Shown: piece after piece, positions 8,910-20,800 of the stretch
Position numbering within the stretch: position 1 is the first letter of the stretch
Layout: each line of letters starts with the position of its first letter
Assembly: GCA_900618795.1 (NCBI GenBank)
Contig: UYJD01000001.1
Coordinates: 621,221 to 685,220 of the forward strand
Reading direction: 5' to 3'
Source: Cyanodermella asteris
Lineage: Eukaryota; Ascomycota; Lecanoromycetes; Ostropales; Stictidaceae
DNA length: 64,000 nt
The notes under the pieces: model-generated
What the model saw: the letters and a program-made list of their open reading frames with translations, nothing else
What the model was told of the DNA's origin: nothing
Databases searched by the model: none
Position numbers and translations under genes: made by a program

Positions 8910-10973
8910 ATGATTGTATCTATCGTGGTATTACTGACGGCGTTGGCCGCATTTGCCACCGCGAAATCCAATACTGGAAGCTCTTTGACACTGCTTTTCC
9001 AGAATAATCTCAACGCTACAGACGACGCCAATCATGTTGGAGCTATCCTACTCGATCCAACAGATTATGCAAGCGGAGTGAGTCAATGTTCCGGATTGAA
9101 CGAAAAGCCATTGCCGTGGTCAACTATACGCGCTCATCAGTCCGATTTTCAAAGCCAGTTCAATTATTTAGCTTGTTCGGGGCGTGTATCTTCTCCTGTG
9201 CAAGCATATTGGATCGACAGCTCTGTCGTGGTCGCAACGGAAGATGGTGCAATACTTCTACACCAACCCCAGGCATTGTTCAGTCATCAAAAGCTACCTT
9301 TCCTGTGCACACAGTCTGCCCTGCAGGATCAACCATACAATTCCAACGCTAGCGCCTTGAACACGGTATCAGTTGAAGCTGCTGGAAACGCATATACCGG
9401 ATATCGTAATCAGAAGTCTTTCCGCTTCCTTGGAATTAGATATGCACCACAGCCAGAAAGGTTCACGTACTCGTCACTCTACTCAGAAACAGGACACAAC
9501 CTCTCAGCTACAGAATATGGATCAGAGTGCTTGCAATTCGGCAGCGGCAGTGAAGATTGCTTGTTCCTGAACATTCAAACCCCATATTTGCCGAAAGGTG
9601 GGTCGAAAGACAGACTTCGTCCCGTTCTATTCTGGATTCACGGGGGCGGATTTGTCGATGGAAGTGGAGCAGATCCTGAAACTGATGGCGGTAATCTGGC
9701 ATCCCGTGAAGACATTGTGGTTGTCAATATCAATTATCGACTCAGCACTCTTGGATTCTTTGCAGTACCAGGAACGAATGTCAAGGGTAACTTTGGTATA
9801 GGCGATCAAATCAACGCGCTGCAATGGGTGATCGATAATATCGCCAGTTTCGGAGGCGATCCACACCAAATAACCATCATGGGAGAAAGTGCCGGCGCAG
9901 GATCTGTCAGAGCACTACTTGGCTCACCACCTGCGATCGGCAAATTCCAGGGAGCGATTGCCATGTCAAACCTCGGTGGCGGCGTGGATCTTGGTCTGAG
10001 CAGCGGCTACGGCACCACTTACAGCTCATACTTGACTGTCAATGACTCGTTTGCAACAGCAGGAGAGCAGATTTTCGATGAAGCCGGATGCACCCAGTCC
10101 ACACTCGAAGAGCAGATAGCATGCCTGCGAGCTTATCCGGGCGACCTGACGTCGTTCACATACGCAGCTCGCTACGTCGTCCAAGATGGCACGATTGTGA
10201 ACACCAAAAAGCTAGAACTACGACGCAAGAACGCAAATACAGCTCATGTCAATGTCATCTTCGGCGTGACTGCCAATGACGGTGCCTCATTTTCAGGGTA
10301 TTCAAAGAATTGTACAACCCAGGTTACTTGCCTCGCAAAAAACCTGCTCACAAGCGAATATTATGCACAATCAATCATCAACTCTGGTCTGTTTCCGTAT
10401 TACGACACGGGGAATGTCACCGCGGACTCGTTCAATGTCTCGCAGCGTGTAGTCGAGGACAACACATTCCGTTGCATCGATCAAGCCACGGTCTATGCTG
10501 GCGCTGCATCTGGTGCCTTCAAGTCGGCATACTTTTATCAGATGGACCGTACAATCTCCGGCTACAATCCTTTAGGTGTTGATGGCTCAGGCCCCGTGAC
10601 CCCAGGCTACCCCCTGGGTAATCCCAATTTGCCATACTACCGCCTCCATGGTTCAGATCTTCCTTGGGCTTTTGGCACCTTGGACAACTATAGAGATGCG
10701 AACGATCTCTATAGCACACAGATCACGACAGCGTATTTTGGTGTCTTCGTCAGGACTGGAAACCCAAATCCGCCAGAAGGCTATCTGAAGTCGAGAAACT
10801 ACGCGAAGGTGCTGGACGCTGTGAGACGGACGGGGCCCTGGAACGAAATTGTTGGGGAGAAAGGTCCGATAAGATTGATGGACTATCCACCGGCAGCCAG
10901 CGGGTTCATCGACGTGCCGCAGTGCAAGTTCCTGAATTATTCGCTGGACTATTATCTGGAAGGAGGCTCGTGA
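8910..10973 (+). CDS. Secreted type-B carboxylesterase/lipase (cholinesterase family)
   Basis: An intronless frame of 687 residues. The start at 8910 gives a clean signal peptide (MIVSIVVLLTALAAFATA), so export is expected. The alpha/beta-hydrolase part shows the type-B second signature EDCLFLN at 215-221 and the serine signature GESAGAG with the nucleophile Ser327. The probable catalytic His580 is in RLHGSDLPWAFG. The usual acidic partner motif (DEG) appears here as NDG with Asp457 in the Glu position. About 150 residues precede the usual start of the catalytic domain and I do not recognise them. Many Asn-X-Ser/Thr sites fit a glycosylated secreted protein. The substrate cannot be told from sequence. 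Full-length members are usually about 530-600 residues, so this one is long at the N-terminus. Confidence 0.9.
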   Translation: MIVSIVVLLTALAAFATAKSNTGSSLTLLFQNNLNATDDANHVGAILLDPTDYASGVSQCSGLNEKPLPWSTIRAHQSDFQSQFNYLACSGRVSSPVQAYWIDSSVVVATEDGAILLHQPQALFSHQKLPFLCTQSALQDQPYNSNASALNTVSVEAAGNAYTGYRNQKSFRFLGIRYAPQPERFTYSSLYSETGHNLSATEYGSECLQFGSGSEDCLFLNIQTPYLPKGGSKDRLRPVLFWIHGGGFVDGSGADPETDGGNLASREDIVVVNINYRLSTLGFFAVPGTNVKGNFGIGDQINALQWVIDNIASFGGDPHQITIMGESAGAGSVRALLGSPPAIGKFQGAIAMSNLGGGVDLGLSSGYGTTYSSYLTVNDSFATAGEQIFDEAGCTQSTLEEQIACLRAYPGDLTSFTYAARYVVQDGTIVNTKKLELRRKNANTAHVNVIFGVTANDGASFSGYSKNCTTQVTCLAKNLLTSEYYAQSIINSGLFPYYDTGNVTADSFNVSQRVVEDNTFRCIDQATVYAGAASGAFKSAYFYQMDRTISGYNPLGVDGSGPVTPGYPLGNPNLPYYRLHGSDLPWAFGTLDNYRDANDLYSTQITTAYFGVFVRTGNPNPPEGYLKSRNYAKVLDAVRRTGPWNEIVGEKGPIRLMDYPPAASGFIDVPQCKFLNYSLDYYLEGGS

Positions 10974-11175
10974 GGTCTGACCATGTACTTGTCACCCTGA
11001 GGTCCGTCCGAACGCAGGCTCAGGGGTATCTACGGTCGCCATTACCTGCATATCCACCATTTAATGTGCTTCTATAGATTGTGACCACAGATCGGCCGCG
11101 AACACCCGTTGCGCCGCAGAAAACTTTGGCTCTTCGAAACCATTTAATCACTATCTAGGCATCTGATATAGCTAA

Positions 11176-11973
11176 TCAATCCCAATCGTCATCATCCGCA
11201 TCATCTTTACCTCTGCTGCCCGTGCCTCTGGTGCTGAACCGCGCGTTGGACTTCTGTCCACCGATCCAGTTGCTCCGCCGTCCCCCGTCTCGGCTCACCT
11301 CATCATCTACTACCTCGTCCTCGGCATCATCATCGCTGCCATCCTCTTCTCCATTCATCAATCCCTTTCCCAATATTCCCCATCCCCGCAAAACGCCAGC
11401 GACATCCTTCCAGCCCTCCGTCCACTGCGCCTTCTTCCTCATGCCCTCGAACCCCACCAACCTCCCGCACTCCTCTCCCTTGCTATACCCCACCACGCAA
11501 GGCAGAACTCGAACCTTCAGCCTATTCGTCAAGAAAGTCGCCTTCTCCGCCTCCAAACTGATCCAGACCACGTTCTCGGCATCCTCGTTCGCCGTGCTCG
11601 CGCCCGCCTGCGCAGACATGCTCGCGATCCGGTCCAGATGCTCCGCCATCACTTTGCAGAGAGGGAAGTCGGGATGTACGAAGACCAAGACGGCTAGGGG
11701 CGCGGCGGCTATGGTGTGCATTGCGGTCTTTTCGGACGTGAAGAGCCGCAGGGAGGAGTAGGGCGTGCTGCTTGCGGGTGCGGAAGCGCGGGCGGCAGCT
11801 GCTGATTGGAGCTCGGTGAGTCGACTGGATTGAAGGGCGGCGAGGGTGGCATCGTCTTCGTCTTCGTCTTCGAGGCCAGAGAGATCCGAATCTGACGCGG
11901 TAGGATCTGTGTCGGGATTGGGCTTTGATGTCGCTATTTTAGCATTGGAATTTTTATCGGCTTGTTCGGCCAT
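11176..11973 (-). CDS. PLP1: Phosducin-like protein PLP1/TXNDC9, thioredoxin fold
   Basis: A single-exon frame of 265 residues. The middle part is thioredoxin-like without a CXXC active site: VLVFVHPDFPLCKVMAEHLDRI, then NRLKVRVLPCVVGYSKGE and RLVGFEGM. This is the pattern of the phosducin-like TXNDC9/Plp1 group. Members work with the CCT chaperonin in folding tubulin and actin, in the cytosol. The N-terminal region has an acidic stretch (SGLEDEDEDD), and the C-terminus is acidic and ends DDDDWD, as in relatives. Its gene ends 200 nt from the convergent esterase gene. The function is transferred from the family. Confidence 0.9.
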   Translation of the reverse strand: MAEQADKNSNAKIATSKPNPDTDPTASDSDLSGLEDEDEDDATLAALQSSRLTELQSAAAARASAPASSTPYSSLRLFTSEKTAMHTIAAAPLAVLVFVHPDFPLCKVMAEHLDRIASMSAQAGASTANEDAENVVWISLEAEKATFLTNRLKVRVLPCVVGYSKGEECGRLVGFEGMRKKAQWTEGWKDVAGVLRGWGILGKGLMNGEEDGSDDDAEDEVVDDEVSRDGGRRSNWIGGQKSNARFSTRGTGSRGKDDADDDDWD

Positions 11974-12655
11974 GGTGAGTGGCTTTGTGCAATCTCGGGC
12001 TGTGCGTGTAAAAGTGAGGCCTCTATAGGGGAATTATGTAAAGCCTCAGACGATTCGTGGTTGGAATACTTTTCGGCCTGGATAGTGGTGCAGTCCGTTC
12101 TGTGGACGAAGTTCGCTGGGAGGCTTGTCAGGTGCTTTCTCCGTGCTCGATCGCGCGACAGCAAGATCAAGTTTCCTTCACTGTTATGTCAGAAGGCTAG
12201 GGGTTATTTCCAGGGTCCTGCAGTCATGTATGGGTTGCGTGGTTCGTGGTTTGAGTTAGCATGTACGACAGCAGGAATAAGCTCAAGTGCGGGCCGCATC
12301 TCTTCATTTGTGAATTTTCTCCACCTTCGCGCGACCACAGCAGCGCATTCAATCTGACCACAACTCGCAGTAAAAAGTCAAATTGCGAACATTTGAACTT
12401 GCAGTGTCTCGCTCGAGTCAATCTGGTTAAGATCATGCTTTGGCCTGTTGGTCGGTCCGAGCCTCCCTCGTGTTTTCCATAGCACCACTTTGGTTCTGAC
12501 ACCTACGCTTTCGCTGGATCTCCTACAACTGTACCTCCTCTATTCCGTCTCTGGCTACAAAATCACTTCTCTGACCTACCGCGCCGACCCTGCATTCGAT
12601 AGAGTGAAAAAAATCTGATAAGATGGAGCTGCGCCAGTCTGATAGTAATACATGT
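11974..12655. other. Intergenic region upstream of PLP1
   Basis: Between two minus-strand genes. It should hold the PLP1 promoter and the 3' UTR of the scramblase gene. Short frames only; nothing recognised. Confidence 0.5.
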
Positions 12656-14227
12656 CTAAAAGAAGTCATCCCAACCACCATCCCCACCTCCATCTCCACC
12701 ATTTGACCCGTCGTTATCACTCCATCCCTTCCAAGGATCTGGTTCGTTGTCATTCGAAGGCGGCGGCTGCTCCGAATTCTGGGCCCATGGGTCTTGCCCT
12801 GAGCCCCAAACTTCACCTGCGTCGTCACTTGGGTATTGGCTACGTTCTGCTTCAGCTTGCTGTGCTTGCCAATCGGCAGGAGCCTGAGGGCTTGCATCGT
12901 CACTCTGTTGCCGGTGACCTCTCTGCATAGCTTCGTAGCCACCCATTGTGCCTGCACCAACTGCCGCATTTTCTGCCATACCACCTGAAGCCCCTCTGGC
13001 AACAGTCCCCGCCGCAACAGCACCCGCTCCTTCCAGGACACCAGCTCCTGCTGCTGCCTCACCAGCTACTGCACCTTCGGCAGGAGCACCGCCCATCCAT
13101 AACGGCATTGGTAACCCAAAGAAGCCACCTCGGCTGCGGCTGAAGTAGTCGAAATCAACACTGACAGCGGTGGCAAGCATCACTGCTCTTTCGTCCAGAG
13201 TCATCGCGGCACCTTCTTTCTGCATGAGGTCGACTGTCTGCTGTCCATTACTTGACGAACGCTGATTGGAAGCTTCCAGAGCCGATTTCTGTTCTGCCTC
13301 CACGCTTGCGGCATCCATTCGAAGCGCGTAGACGCCGGTATCGGTGAACAGTTCACGTCCAAAACCTGCAAAATTTCGGTTGACCGAACCCACGAGGACG
13401 GGCGCATATGTGGATTTGAGGCCGAAATTCCATGATAAGAACGGCTCATCTATGTACGCAAAGTGCTCCAGACCACCTTCGTTTGCCACTCGCTCATCAC
13501 CCTCTAGATGCGAGTCGCGAGCCAGGAAAAGATCGTACTTTCGTCGCAAAGGGGCCCATTGCTGCCGTGCTTGGCCTATAAGAGGCATTTGCTCAATGGG
13601 TGTGAGCGATGGCTGCGCACCGTACTCTTGGTCGGCGAGGTCTGTGCCAACAGGTCCCCGAGAGGCCGCTTCGTTCCTCTCTCCTGTATCGACGGGATCA
13701 AAGACCCGGATGGTGCTGTTGATCCATTGGAAAGGCCGATGGAAGCGGAGAACTTCACGGCCTCCTCGATCGAATACATGCGTTTGGAAAGCTCTGCGCG
13801 ATCCGAGCCCTTGCCTTACCAGCATACTGCCCATTCCCAGCTCGCGCTCGGCAATGTAGCCGATGTGGACCCCGTCAGGATTGAGTATGACATATTTGTT
13901 AGCTTGCTCAAACCCCAGCATCACATTCATCATCTCCAATTGTCTGTGGATGACTATGGAAGGGTTGGTGAGTATGCTCGCAGCAGGGTGTACAGACTGC
14001 AGGACTCCATCAGGATCCTCAGGAATATGAACAGGTGCGAGTAAAGAACTTTTCGCTGCTGAGTTCTCTCGCAGGGCATCAGCTATAGGGTCTTGGTGAG
14101 ATTTCGGCGCTGAAGCGTTATCGCCTGGTCCTTGCGAGTACAATCTGTTTGATGTTTGCGAGATACGAGACGCACAGCGCTGGCGCAATGCATGGCTGAA
14201 CGATCGCCTCCAAACGGAGCTGTTCAT
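12656..14227 (-). CDS. AIM25: AIM25-type mitochondrial phospholipid scramblase family protein
   Basis: A single-exon frame of 523 residues. Residues 1-32 are rich in Arg and Ser with no acidic residues, as in a mitochondrial targeting sequence. A scramblase-like beta-barrel domain follows from about residue 92 (IVIHRQLEMMNVMLGFEQANKYVI, shown here as two joined short motifs IVIHRQLEMMNVMLG and FEQANKYVI) through ALRMDAA to the typical end VSVDFDYFSR near 370. The tail is low-complexity: Gly/Ala-rich, then Gln, Pro, Asp and Trp-rich, ending GGWDDFF. In yeast, Aim25 is a mitochondrial scramblase homologue of poorly defined function. Whether it moves lipids here is not shown by sequence. The C-terminal extension is long for the family and may be variable. 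Confidence 0.88.
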   Translation of the reverse strand: MNSSVWRRSFSHALRQRCASRISQTSNRLYSQGPGDNASAPKSHQDPIADALRENSAAKSSLLAPVHIPEDPDGVLQSVHPAASILTNPSIVIHRQLEMMNVMLGFEQANKYVILNPDGVHIGYIAERELGMGSMLVRQGLGSRRAFQTHVFDRGGREVLRFHRPFQWINSTIRVFDPVDTGERNEAASRGPVGTDLADQEYGAQPSLTPIEQMPLIGQARQQWAPLRRKYDLFLARDSHLEGDERVANEGGLEHFAYIDEPFLSWNFGLKSTYAPVLVGSVNRNFAGFGRELFTDTGVYALRMDAASVEAEQKSALEASNQRSSSNGQQTVDLMQKEGAAMTLDERAVMLATAVSVDFDYFSRSRGGFFGLPMPLWMGGAPAEGAVAGEAAAGAGVLEGAGAVAAGTVARGASGGMAENAAVGAGTMGGYEAMQRGHRQQSDDASPQAPADWQAQQAEAERSQYPSDDAGEVWGSGQDPWAQNSEQPPPSNDNEPDPWKGWSDNDGSNGGDGGGDGGWDDFF

Positions 14228-14865
14228 AACCTCAGGTAGTCGGTTAAATGGTTGTCGTAACCAGCGTGTAGGTACCAGGACTGGTGGTAGATGTAGCAGA
14301 GCATCAAACCGCCAAAAATGCGCTCAACGCTCGCTCAATGTCACCGACCTTACAGTTAAGGCGCGCACAAGACTGCGAAATTCTTCGACGATATTTTATC
14401 TTCGATGATTGTGTTTGAGATAGCAAAAGCTCAGAGGAGACGTTCGAGGACGTTGTGGTGGACGTGAAGCGAGCTGAATAAGCACGCATGGGAGACGAAA
14501 TAGCGGGTTCAGGGCGACCTCAACTAGCGAACGACTTCCGTCTAGCGGCACGTTCAGGGGCTCTTAGTAGATGAATCGAAGGCTTCTCGGACGATTTTAG
14601 TGGTGACGAAACTTACAGCTTCATCGGCGAATTATGGATACGTGGCATTAGTGAACGTCTGGACCTGACTGGTTCATATCGTATTATCAGAATTGTGGGC
14701 CCGCAAAGTACATCGTTCAGTGTCGTCTTACTCGTTCCATCCGCGAAAAACAGACTACTACTAGTACCAAACAAAGCATTGTACCCCTGCTCGTCATGGA
14801 TATCGAAGTCAATGTCATTTGATCGAGCGAGGTGCATTCGTCGTACTCATCGTGGCACGAACGTC
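14228..14865. other. Intergenic region upstream of AIM25
   Basis: Between two minus-strand genes. It should contain the AIM25 promoter and the LAA1 3' UTR. No coding sequence recognised. Confidence 0.5.
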
Positions 14866-17800
14866 TTAGTTACCAAAATTAAACTTAAGTGCGATAGTAG
14901 GCTCCGCTGAAGCTTCGCTTCGAGAAGGTTTCCGAGCCCCGAGACCTCCTTCTCGCATGACTTCTTGCATGAAAGACCGCTGTTCATTTTCCAGCGATGC
15001 CATAATGCCTTTAAAAGCTGATGGATTAGCGCCGGCCAGGCCTAACAGCCGAGCAGCAATTTCGGGATAAGCACCTTTGCCCTCGACGCGTGCTCTTTGT
15101 AAAATTGCTGGTATGAGTACACACAGCAATGCGGTCGCTTGTTGCAAATCGACAGTTCCAGTGTAGGTCGAGATTGCCTGTGTCAGCACGGGTCGACTGC
15201 CCTCGCGGTCTTTCTGTGCGTCATCGATCAGGAAATGAAGGATGCGCGGCAAGAGGTATGTAGCGATGACCTGGCCGGTATCCGACTTGTTTTCGACAAG
15301 AATGAGGGATCGAAGACAATTTGCGGCTGTCTTGCCCAGCCCAACGTCGCCAACACAATCCAGGATATCATCGAGCATTTTAAACACGGTTTCTTCATTG
15401 GCTGGCAATGCTTCAGCACCTCCGGTCAAAACCATTGTAGCTGCGATTAATGTGTTCTTCGCGCATGGCAGGCTTGCATCTGTCTCACGTCTTTGGGCTA
15501 TAGCGAGTATCATTCGGAACCGCTTCAGACAGTTTCGGATCTGATCCCCTATGTCAGGAATGTCTTCGACATCCTCGACCATGGACAGGATGAAACGCTT
15601 GAAGATCAGCAAAGCTTTCGGAACAATTACCTCTTGGCAAGCGCCCGTTCCCAAGATCGTAGTGAAAGTGTTGATAATGCATGCGTGTAAGTCGCCTCGA
15701 ATCATTTCTGGGAAAATCTTCGCAACATCGGCCAATGCATTCATGGATGACAAGATCAATGCTGTAGCCTCAGGCGACGCGTCAAACCTTTGTGCACCCT
15801 TGGACTCTCCTATGTTCGGAAGAACGCCCTTCAGAGCTTGGACAATGATTTTTGTGAGTTCGAAGAGCTGTTCGATGTCATCGGATAGATCTTGCGGTTC
15901 TCCACGAGCAGCGGCAGCAGAGGGATGTGAGAGGCAAAGATTGCGGCTGATATCAACAACCGCTTGCTGTACAAGAAGTCCTTCAGTCAACACAAGCCTC
16001 GTCAATAGCTCAACAGCTTCCGAAAAGACATTGTCTTGGTAAATTGCGTTACCGGCGACTGCCGGGCGCAATATCTTTCTCATTGCTTGCAGAATTTCTA
16101 GCGTCTCTTCCTGTACCTTGGCCGGATCTGTCTCTGATCTCGTCATTAAGGCTTCGAAGGCAATACCGAAGAGGACGAAGAAGAACGCGACAGGCTCATC
16201 GCGGTAATCCAGGTTGGCAATCTTTGCGCCATTTGTGTCTTGTGCTTCCTTTTTGTCAAGAGCGGCGAAAACAAATCCACTGTCCGAGTCAATGAGACTT
16301 GCAATGGCGTCAACGATGATCAGCCACGTTTCTTGATAGAATTCCAGCAACGTTTGCCGGTTGAAGGCAGCGTAAATCACATCTAAAGGATCGCCGGCAG
16401 CAGATGCCATGCTGCTGGATATATCAGGTTCGAACCTCAAGCGGGCAAATTCTTGCAAAGACTCCAACCAGAGCGGAGTCAGGGTTGCGACATGCGGCTG
16501 AACAACTTCCGTGAGGTATTTCTGTTCCGTGCTGGCAACTTGTAATTCTGCCCAGCCGGAGAGCACAGCCATTTTGACCATCGTTTGCGCATTGGAACTC
16601 AACGAGCTCAAGTCACCAATTGTAGGGCCATCAGATTTGCTCGCCAGGCTTCCAAGAGCAGAGACTTGAAGCTTGAGAATACGTCCCATCTTCTCTACGT
16701 CTTTGACAAGTCCAGTCGCTATGAACGTCGCGCAGACACCAATGGCCGTGGAAGCAAGCTCGGGAGACGAATCGGAACTGAATGCTGGCGTAAGGGCTGA
16801 GCTGATCTGGGCTTGATACTGTTCCAACAGAAGTGCTTCCGAGAAGTCAGGGTCCGGCGTACGCCCGAAAGTCTTGAGAACCTGATCGACAAGCTGCAGC
16901 CCCCTGACGCGGAGTGCAACAATAGAATCCGTTGAGGCCAAAAAAGCCAGGCGGATGATGTCGGGTAGCTTCGCCTGTAAGATGTTTCCAGCACTGGAGC
17001 CTGCGCTGCCATGCACGTCTTTGGCGCAGGTGGCAAACAGCTCATTGAGGCAGTCTAACGCAAAGACGCGTATCCTCCAGCCCAGAAGTTCCTGGTTCGC
17101 TGCTTGCGCGTCCTCGCCATCTTTCGCTTGACCGACATTGAACCCAGCAACCTCCTCATCGACTGCAGGAATATCCTGTGCTTTGTCCTTGTCTTCAGCA
17201 GAGGCGTCCGTTCGACTTGTGGTCTTCGTCAGGACGGTTTGATACCGAGTGATCCAATAAGCAGTGCGAGACAGACCAGTCTGGTCCAACCATGCTAGGA
17301 GGATCTTCTTTATTGTGCCTTCTTCCGTGGGGTCACTTAACTTGTTCCAAACAACCTCGTCCAGACCTTCAGGTGCAGCAGCAATCACGCCGTTTGCGTT
17401 CTTCTGCATGAGGTTTTGTAGTCCAGCAGCAGCAACGTCGTGCAGTTCAGGAATATCCAGTCCAGACTGAAGTTGCTGGATGTATTTGCGAAGATCCAGA
17501 TAGGAAGGTGCATAAAGAAAGATGTGGCCCCAACATTCTAAGGCTTTGCCACGGACAAGCACCGACTCATCGACCTCGAATTGCCCCAGCAGTGCAAGGA
17601 TGAGTTCACGAGGCTTTGTCATGTCTTGTATATCCGGACCAAGAACACTGATAAGTGACGCCACGGAACTCGCCATGGCAGCTGCAGAGGAAAGTTCAAT
17701 CTCAGCGTTGCTGGTGTTAGTGTTATCGGCTTCAGCAGAATGACTATCAGAGATCCAGGACTTTGCCAGCATGCCCAGAGTGGGAAGCATATAGCCAGAG

Positions 17801-20800
17801 AATGTGAGCCCAGCAGCTTCAGCCACTTGAGAAAGGGCTTCAATGGACCAGAAATGGACTGTAGGATGGGTGTCGTTGCAGAGCGACATCAGCACCTGGT
17901 GTATCCTCTTCAAGTGGAAACTTGCAGCCATACCACCAACATTTGCATGGATCTCACCCAGCGCAGAAGCACAACCCGCACGCGAGCTAGCATCGGCGTT
18001 GTGAATAATAGTGTCCACCAACGTATTGATGATCGAGCTTGTGGACTCGTTCCCTGCGCTACTGCACAGCCTGCCAAGCCCTTGAGCTGCCACTTTCCTG
18101 ACATATTGATCGGAATCCACTACTAGCGTACGCAGGATATCTTCGATGCCTTTTCGCACTGTGCCGACTTTAAGCGATCCCGGATTAGCACTTGTCTCCC
18201 CCAAGCTGACGCGAAGCGCAGCGAGCAATGCCAATGCCGCGTTGACCACTATCGCAGCTCTACGACCGGGTTCTTTCGCCAGACTTTTGGCTGTCAGATA
18301 TGTCAGGAGCTGCTGAATAACACTTTCCTGTATCTTGTGATCTTGCAATGGCAGTGCCGTGCCAAACAACACAATGGCAGCATTCACAACTTCTGTGGCT
18401 GGCGGATCTGGCCTATCCTGCCATTGGTCTTTTCCAGGTAGCATCATCGTGACAGAATCATGCTCTCTCGCTCCACACACAGGTGAGAGAAGGAACTCAT
18501 CTGCGTCGTCCAGGTTCCTACTGTACCACGGCACTTCGTCTCCATGGTCTGGATTTTTGTCGCCTGGTAATGCTTTGACTCGAAAGCCTCTTATCAGACC
18601 GGATATACCATAGCCGGAGTTGTCGGCCATGTCCCAGACTGATTCAAAGTTACCCGCAGACGTTGCGATTGAAGTGCCTAGCGAAATTTTGCCAAAGTCT
18701 GGCTCGGCGAAACACTCGAGTGCGAACGTGACCAGCGTTGATTGAGCTAGAATCTCACCGCTTGCGTACGGGCTGAAAATTGCAATTCTTGTAAGACATT
18801 GCAGTACACGTCTGCGAGTCATCTGGACTAGATCATGCAGCTGTAGTGAAGGCGTAATACCCGATCCGGAATCTTTGTCAGATCTTACAGTTGGGAGATC
18901 GTCAAGAAACTCGACTGTGTTCTGTAGCATCGTGGCAATGCGTTTGGAAACATCAGTAGTGAGTAATCTTCCATTGAACTCGAGGAAGGTCAAAACAGAG
19001 CCCAGCGCACATTCTCTGATGAACATCAGGTAATTGATCTCGGCGGTCTGCCGTTTGACATTTTCTTTCGGTATCGGTTTAGGAAGAGCATTGCGCCACA
19101 TCAGCAGCAGTTGAGACAGATGTGTCTTGACGAAATTCGGTCCCAACGACATGAGCCCTCCAATCAATATAAAGGCTACCTGCACATGAGTGCCAGAGAC
19201 ACGCAGCTCTGACGAAGCAGCTGCCTTCAACGACGCTGTGGCTTGTGAGAGAACCTTCGATGAGATCTCCAGGGAGCTGTAGATGGGATGCATGCTTGAT
19301 GTCGCGAGCACTGCGGCAGTTCCGTTTGCAAAGCCAATTGATTTGCGAGATGCTGTACGCTCAGTCGAAAGGAGGCCCAGCTCCCTTTGAAGGTTGTTCA
19401 GACATACCGACGCCGAAGGGATGAGCTGGTTTGGACAGCCAGCACTAAGAAAGCGGAAGCAGTATGACGCGTGTACCTGTACAGTATAGGACGGATGCTG
19501 TAAGACTTGAGCCAGAGTATCCCGACAACTGTCGGCTAGTGGGTTGAAGGCAGAGCCAAGGGTTTTAATCAAGGAGCCCATTGCGTCCAAAGTGCCAGTT
19601 AGTGTGATCTTGGACGGCTCCGCTTTCTCTTTGAGGACCTTGGGATAGTTCTTCAATATCTCGTTCAGCAGAGTCCGGGCAGCGTTTAGTTGTCCCGACT
19701 CTCCGAAGATCTGACCCCCAATCACGTCGGCAAGCAATTTCTGTACGTAGCGACGGGTCAAGAGCAGTCGGTAGCGGTGATAGATAATGTAGGAGTTGTT
19801 GAGTAGTCCTACCAAGAAGTGGTTTGCAATTGTCGAGAAATTGCTCTCCACGACTCCAGGCTTCAAACGGCAAAACAACTTTTCATAACATACCGTAATC
19901 ATAGCCCTTCCTTTGTTGTTCGTCGAAGACTTAATGTAGATAGCGTTGAGCTCCTTGAGCATTTCCTGGAGGCTAAGCTCAAGGACAAGGACTGGTTTGC
20001 TTTTGGGTGCGGGAGACGCAAGTCTTGCTGCGACCTCGTCCTCGTCATCTTCGAGGGACTTGCCGGGCATGGCGCTTTGCCGTTTTGTCTTCTTGCTCGT
20101 TTTCTGGACAGGCGCGGCTGCTGCTCTAGTTTCCTCTTCTGAGAATGCCTTCGCAAAGACGGACGCAAGGCAAGATGCAACTGCATGGCGAACGGCTGGA
20201 CTGTGACTGTCAAAGACCTTCCAGATTGTAGTCTTCAGAGACTCAAAATCCGTGGGATTGTCGAAGTGTGTCGTTTTCATTGATAGTTGCTCAAGAGTCC
20301 AGGCTGCGTTGACCTGCACGAGGTGGGATTTGTCTGCTGAAAGCGCATTGCGGCTTTGCTTATATATGTCCCGAACAATTGGCTCGTCCAGCGAACGATT
20401 GACGACTACTACCACCTTGCCCAGAGCCCGAAACACAGCTGCCCGAATACCAGTATAGCTCGAAGAATTCTTGCAGAGCTTCAATAACGCCGAACAAGCC
20501 AACCCGGACAGCTGGATTGCGCTGTCCCCAGCCGCTTTGTATACCTCGCCCATACAATATGCAGCCGCATGTCGATTCCGTGCCGACTTGTCAGCCTTTC
20601 CAGAACTCATAAGATCTCCCAGGTCCGTAATTGTTTGAAAAAGAACCTTTCGGTCGCCGCGCCCAAGGATAAGGGAGAGACATCGTCCTACTGTGTTGCG
20701 GACTGCCCGCGTTGGTGCGGGTGTCGAAAGCGATAGGACTTTGAAGAGCTCTTTCTTGAGATCCTGCTGCCGTGCATTCAACTCAGCGGTCTCTAGACCT

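Noticed and set aside
12523-13062. 179-codon minus-strand frame overlapping the AIM25 3' end
   Set aside because: A shadow of the low-complexity tail of AIM25 in another frame.
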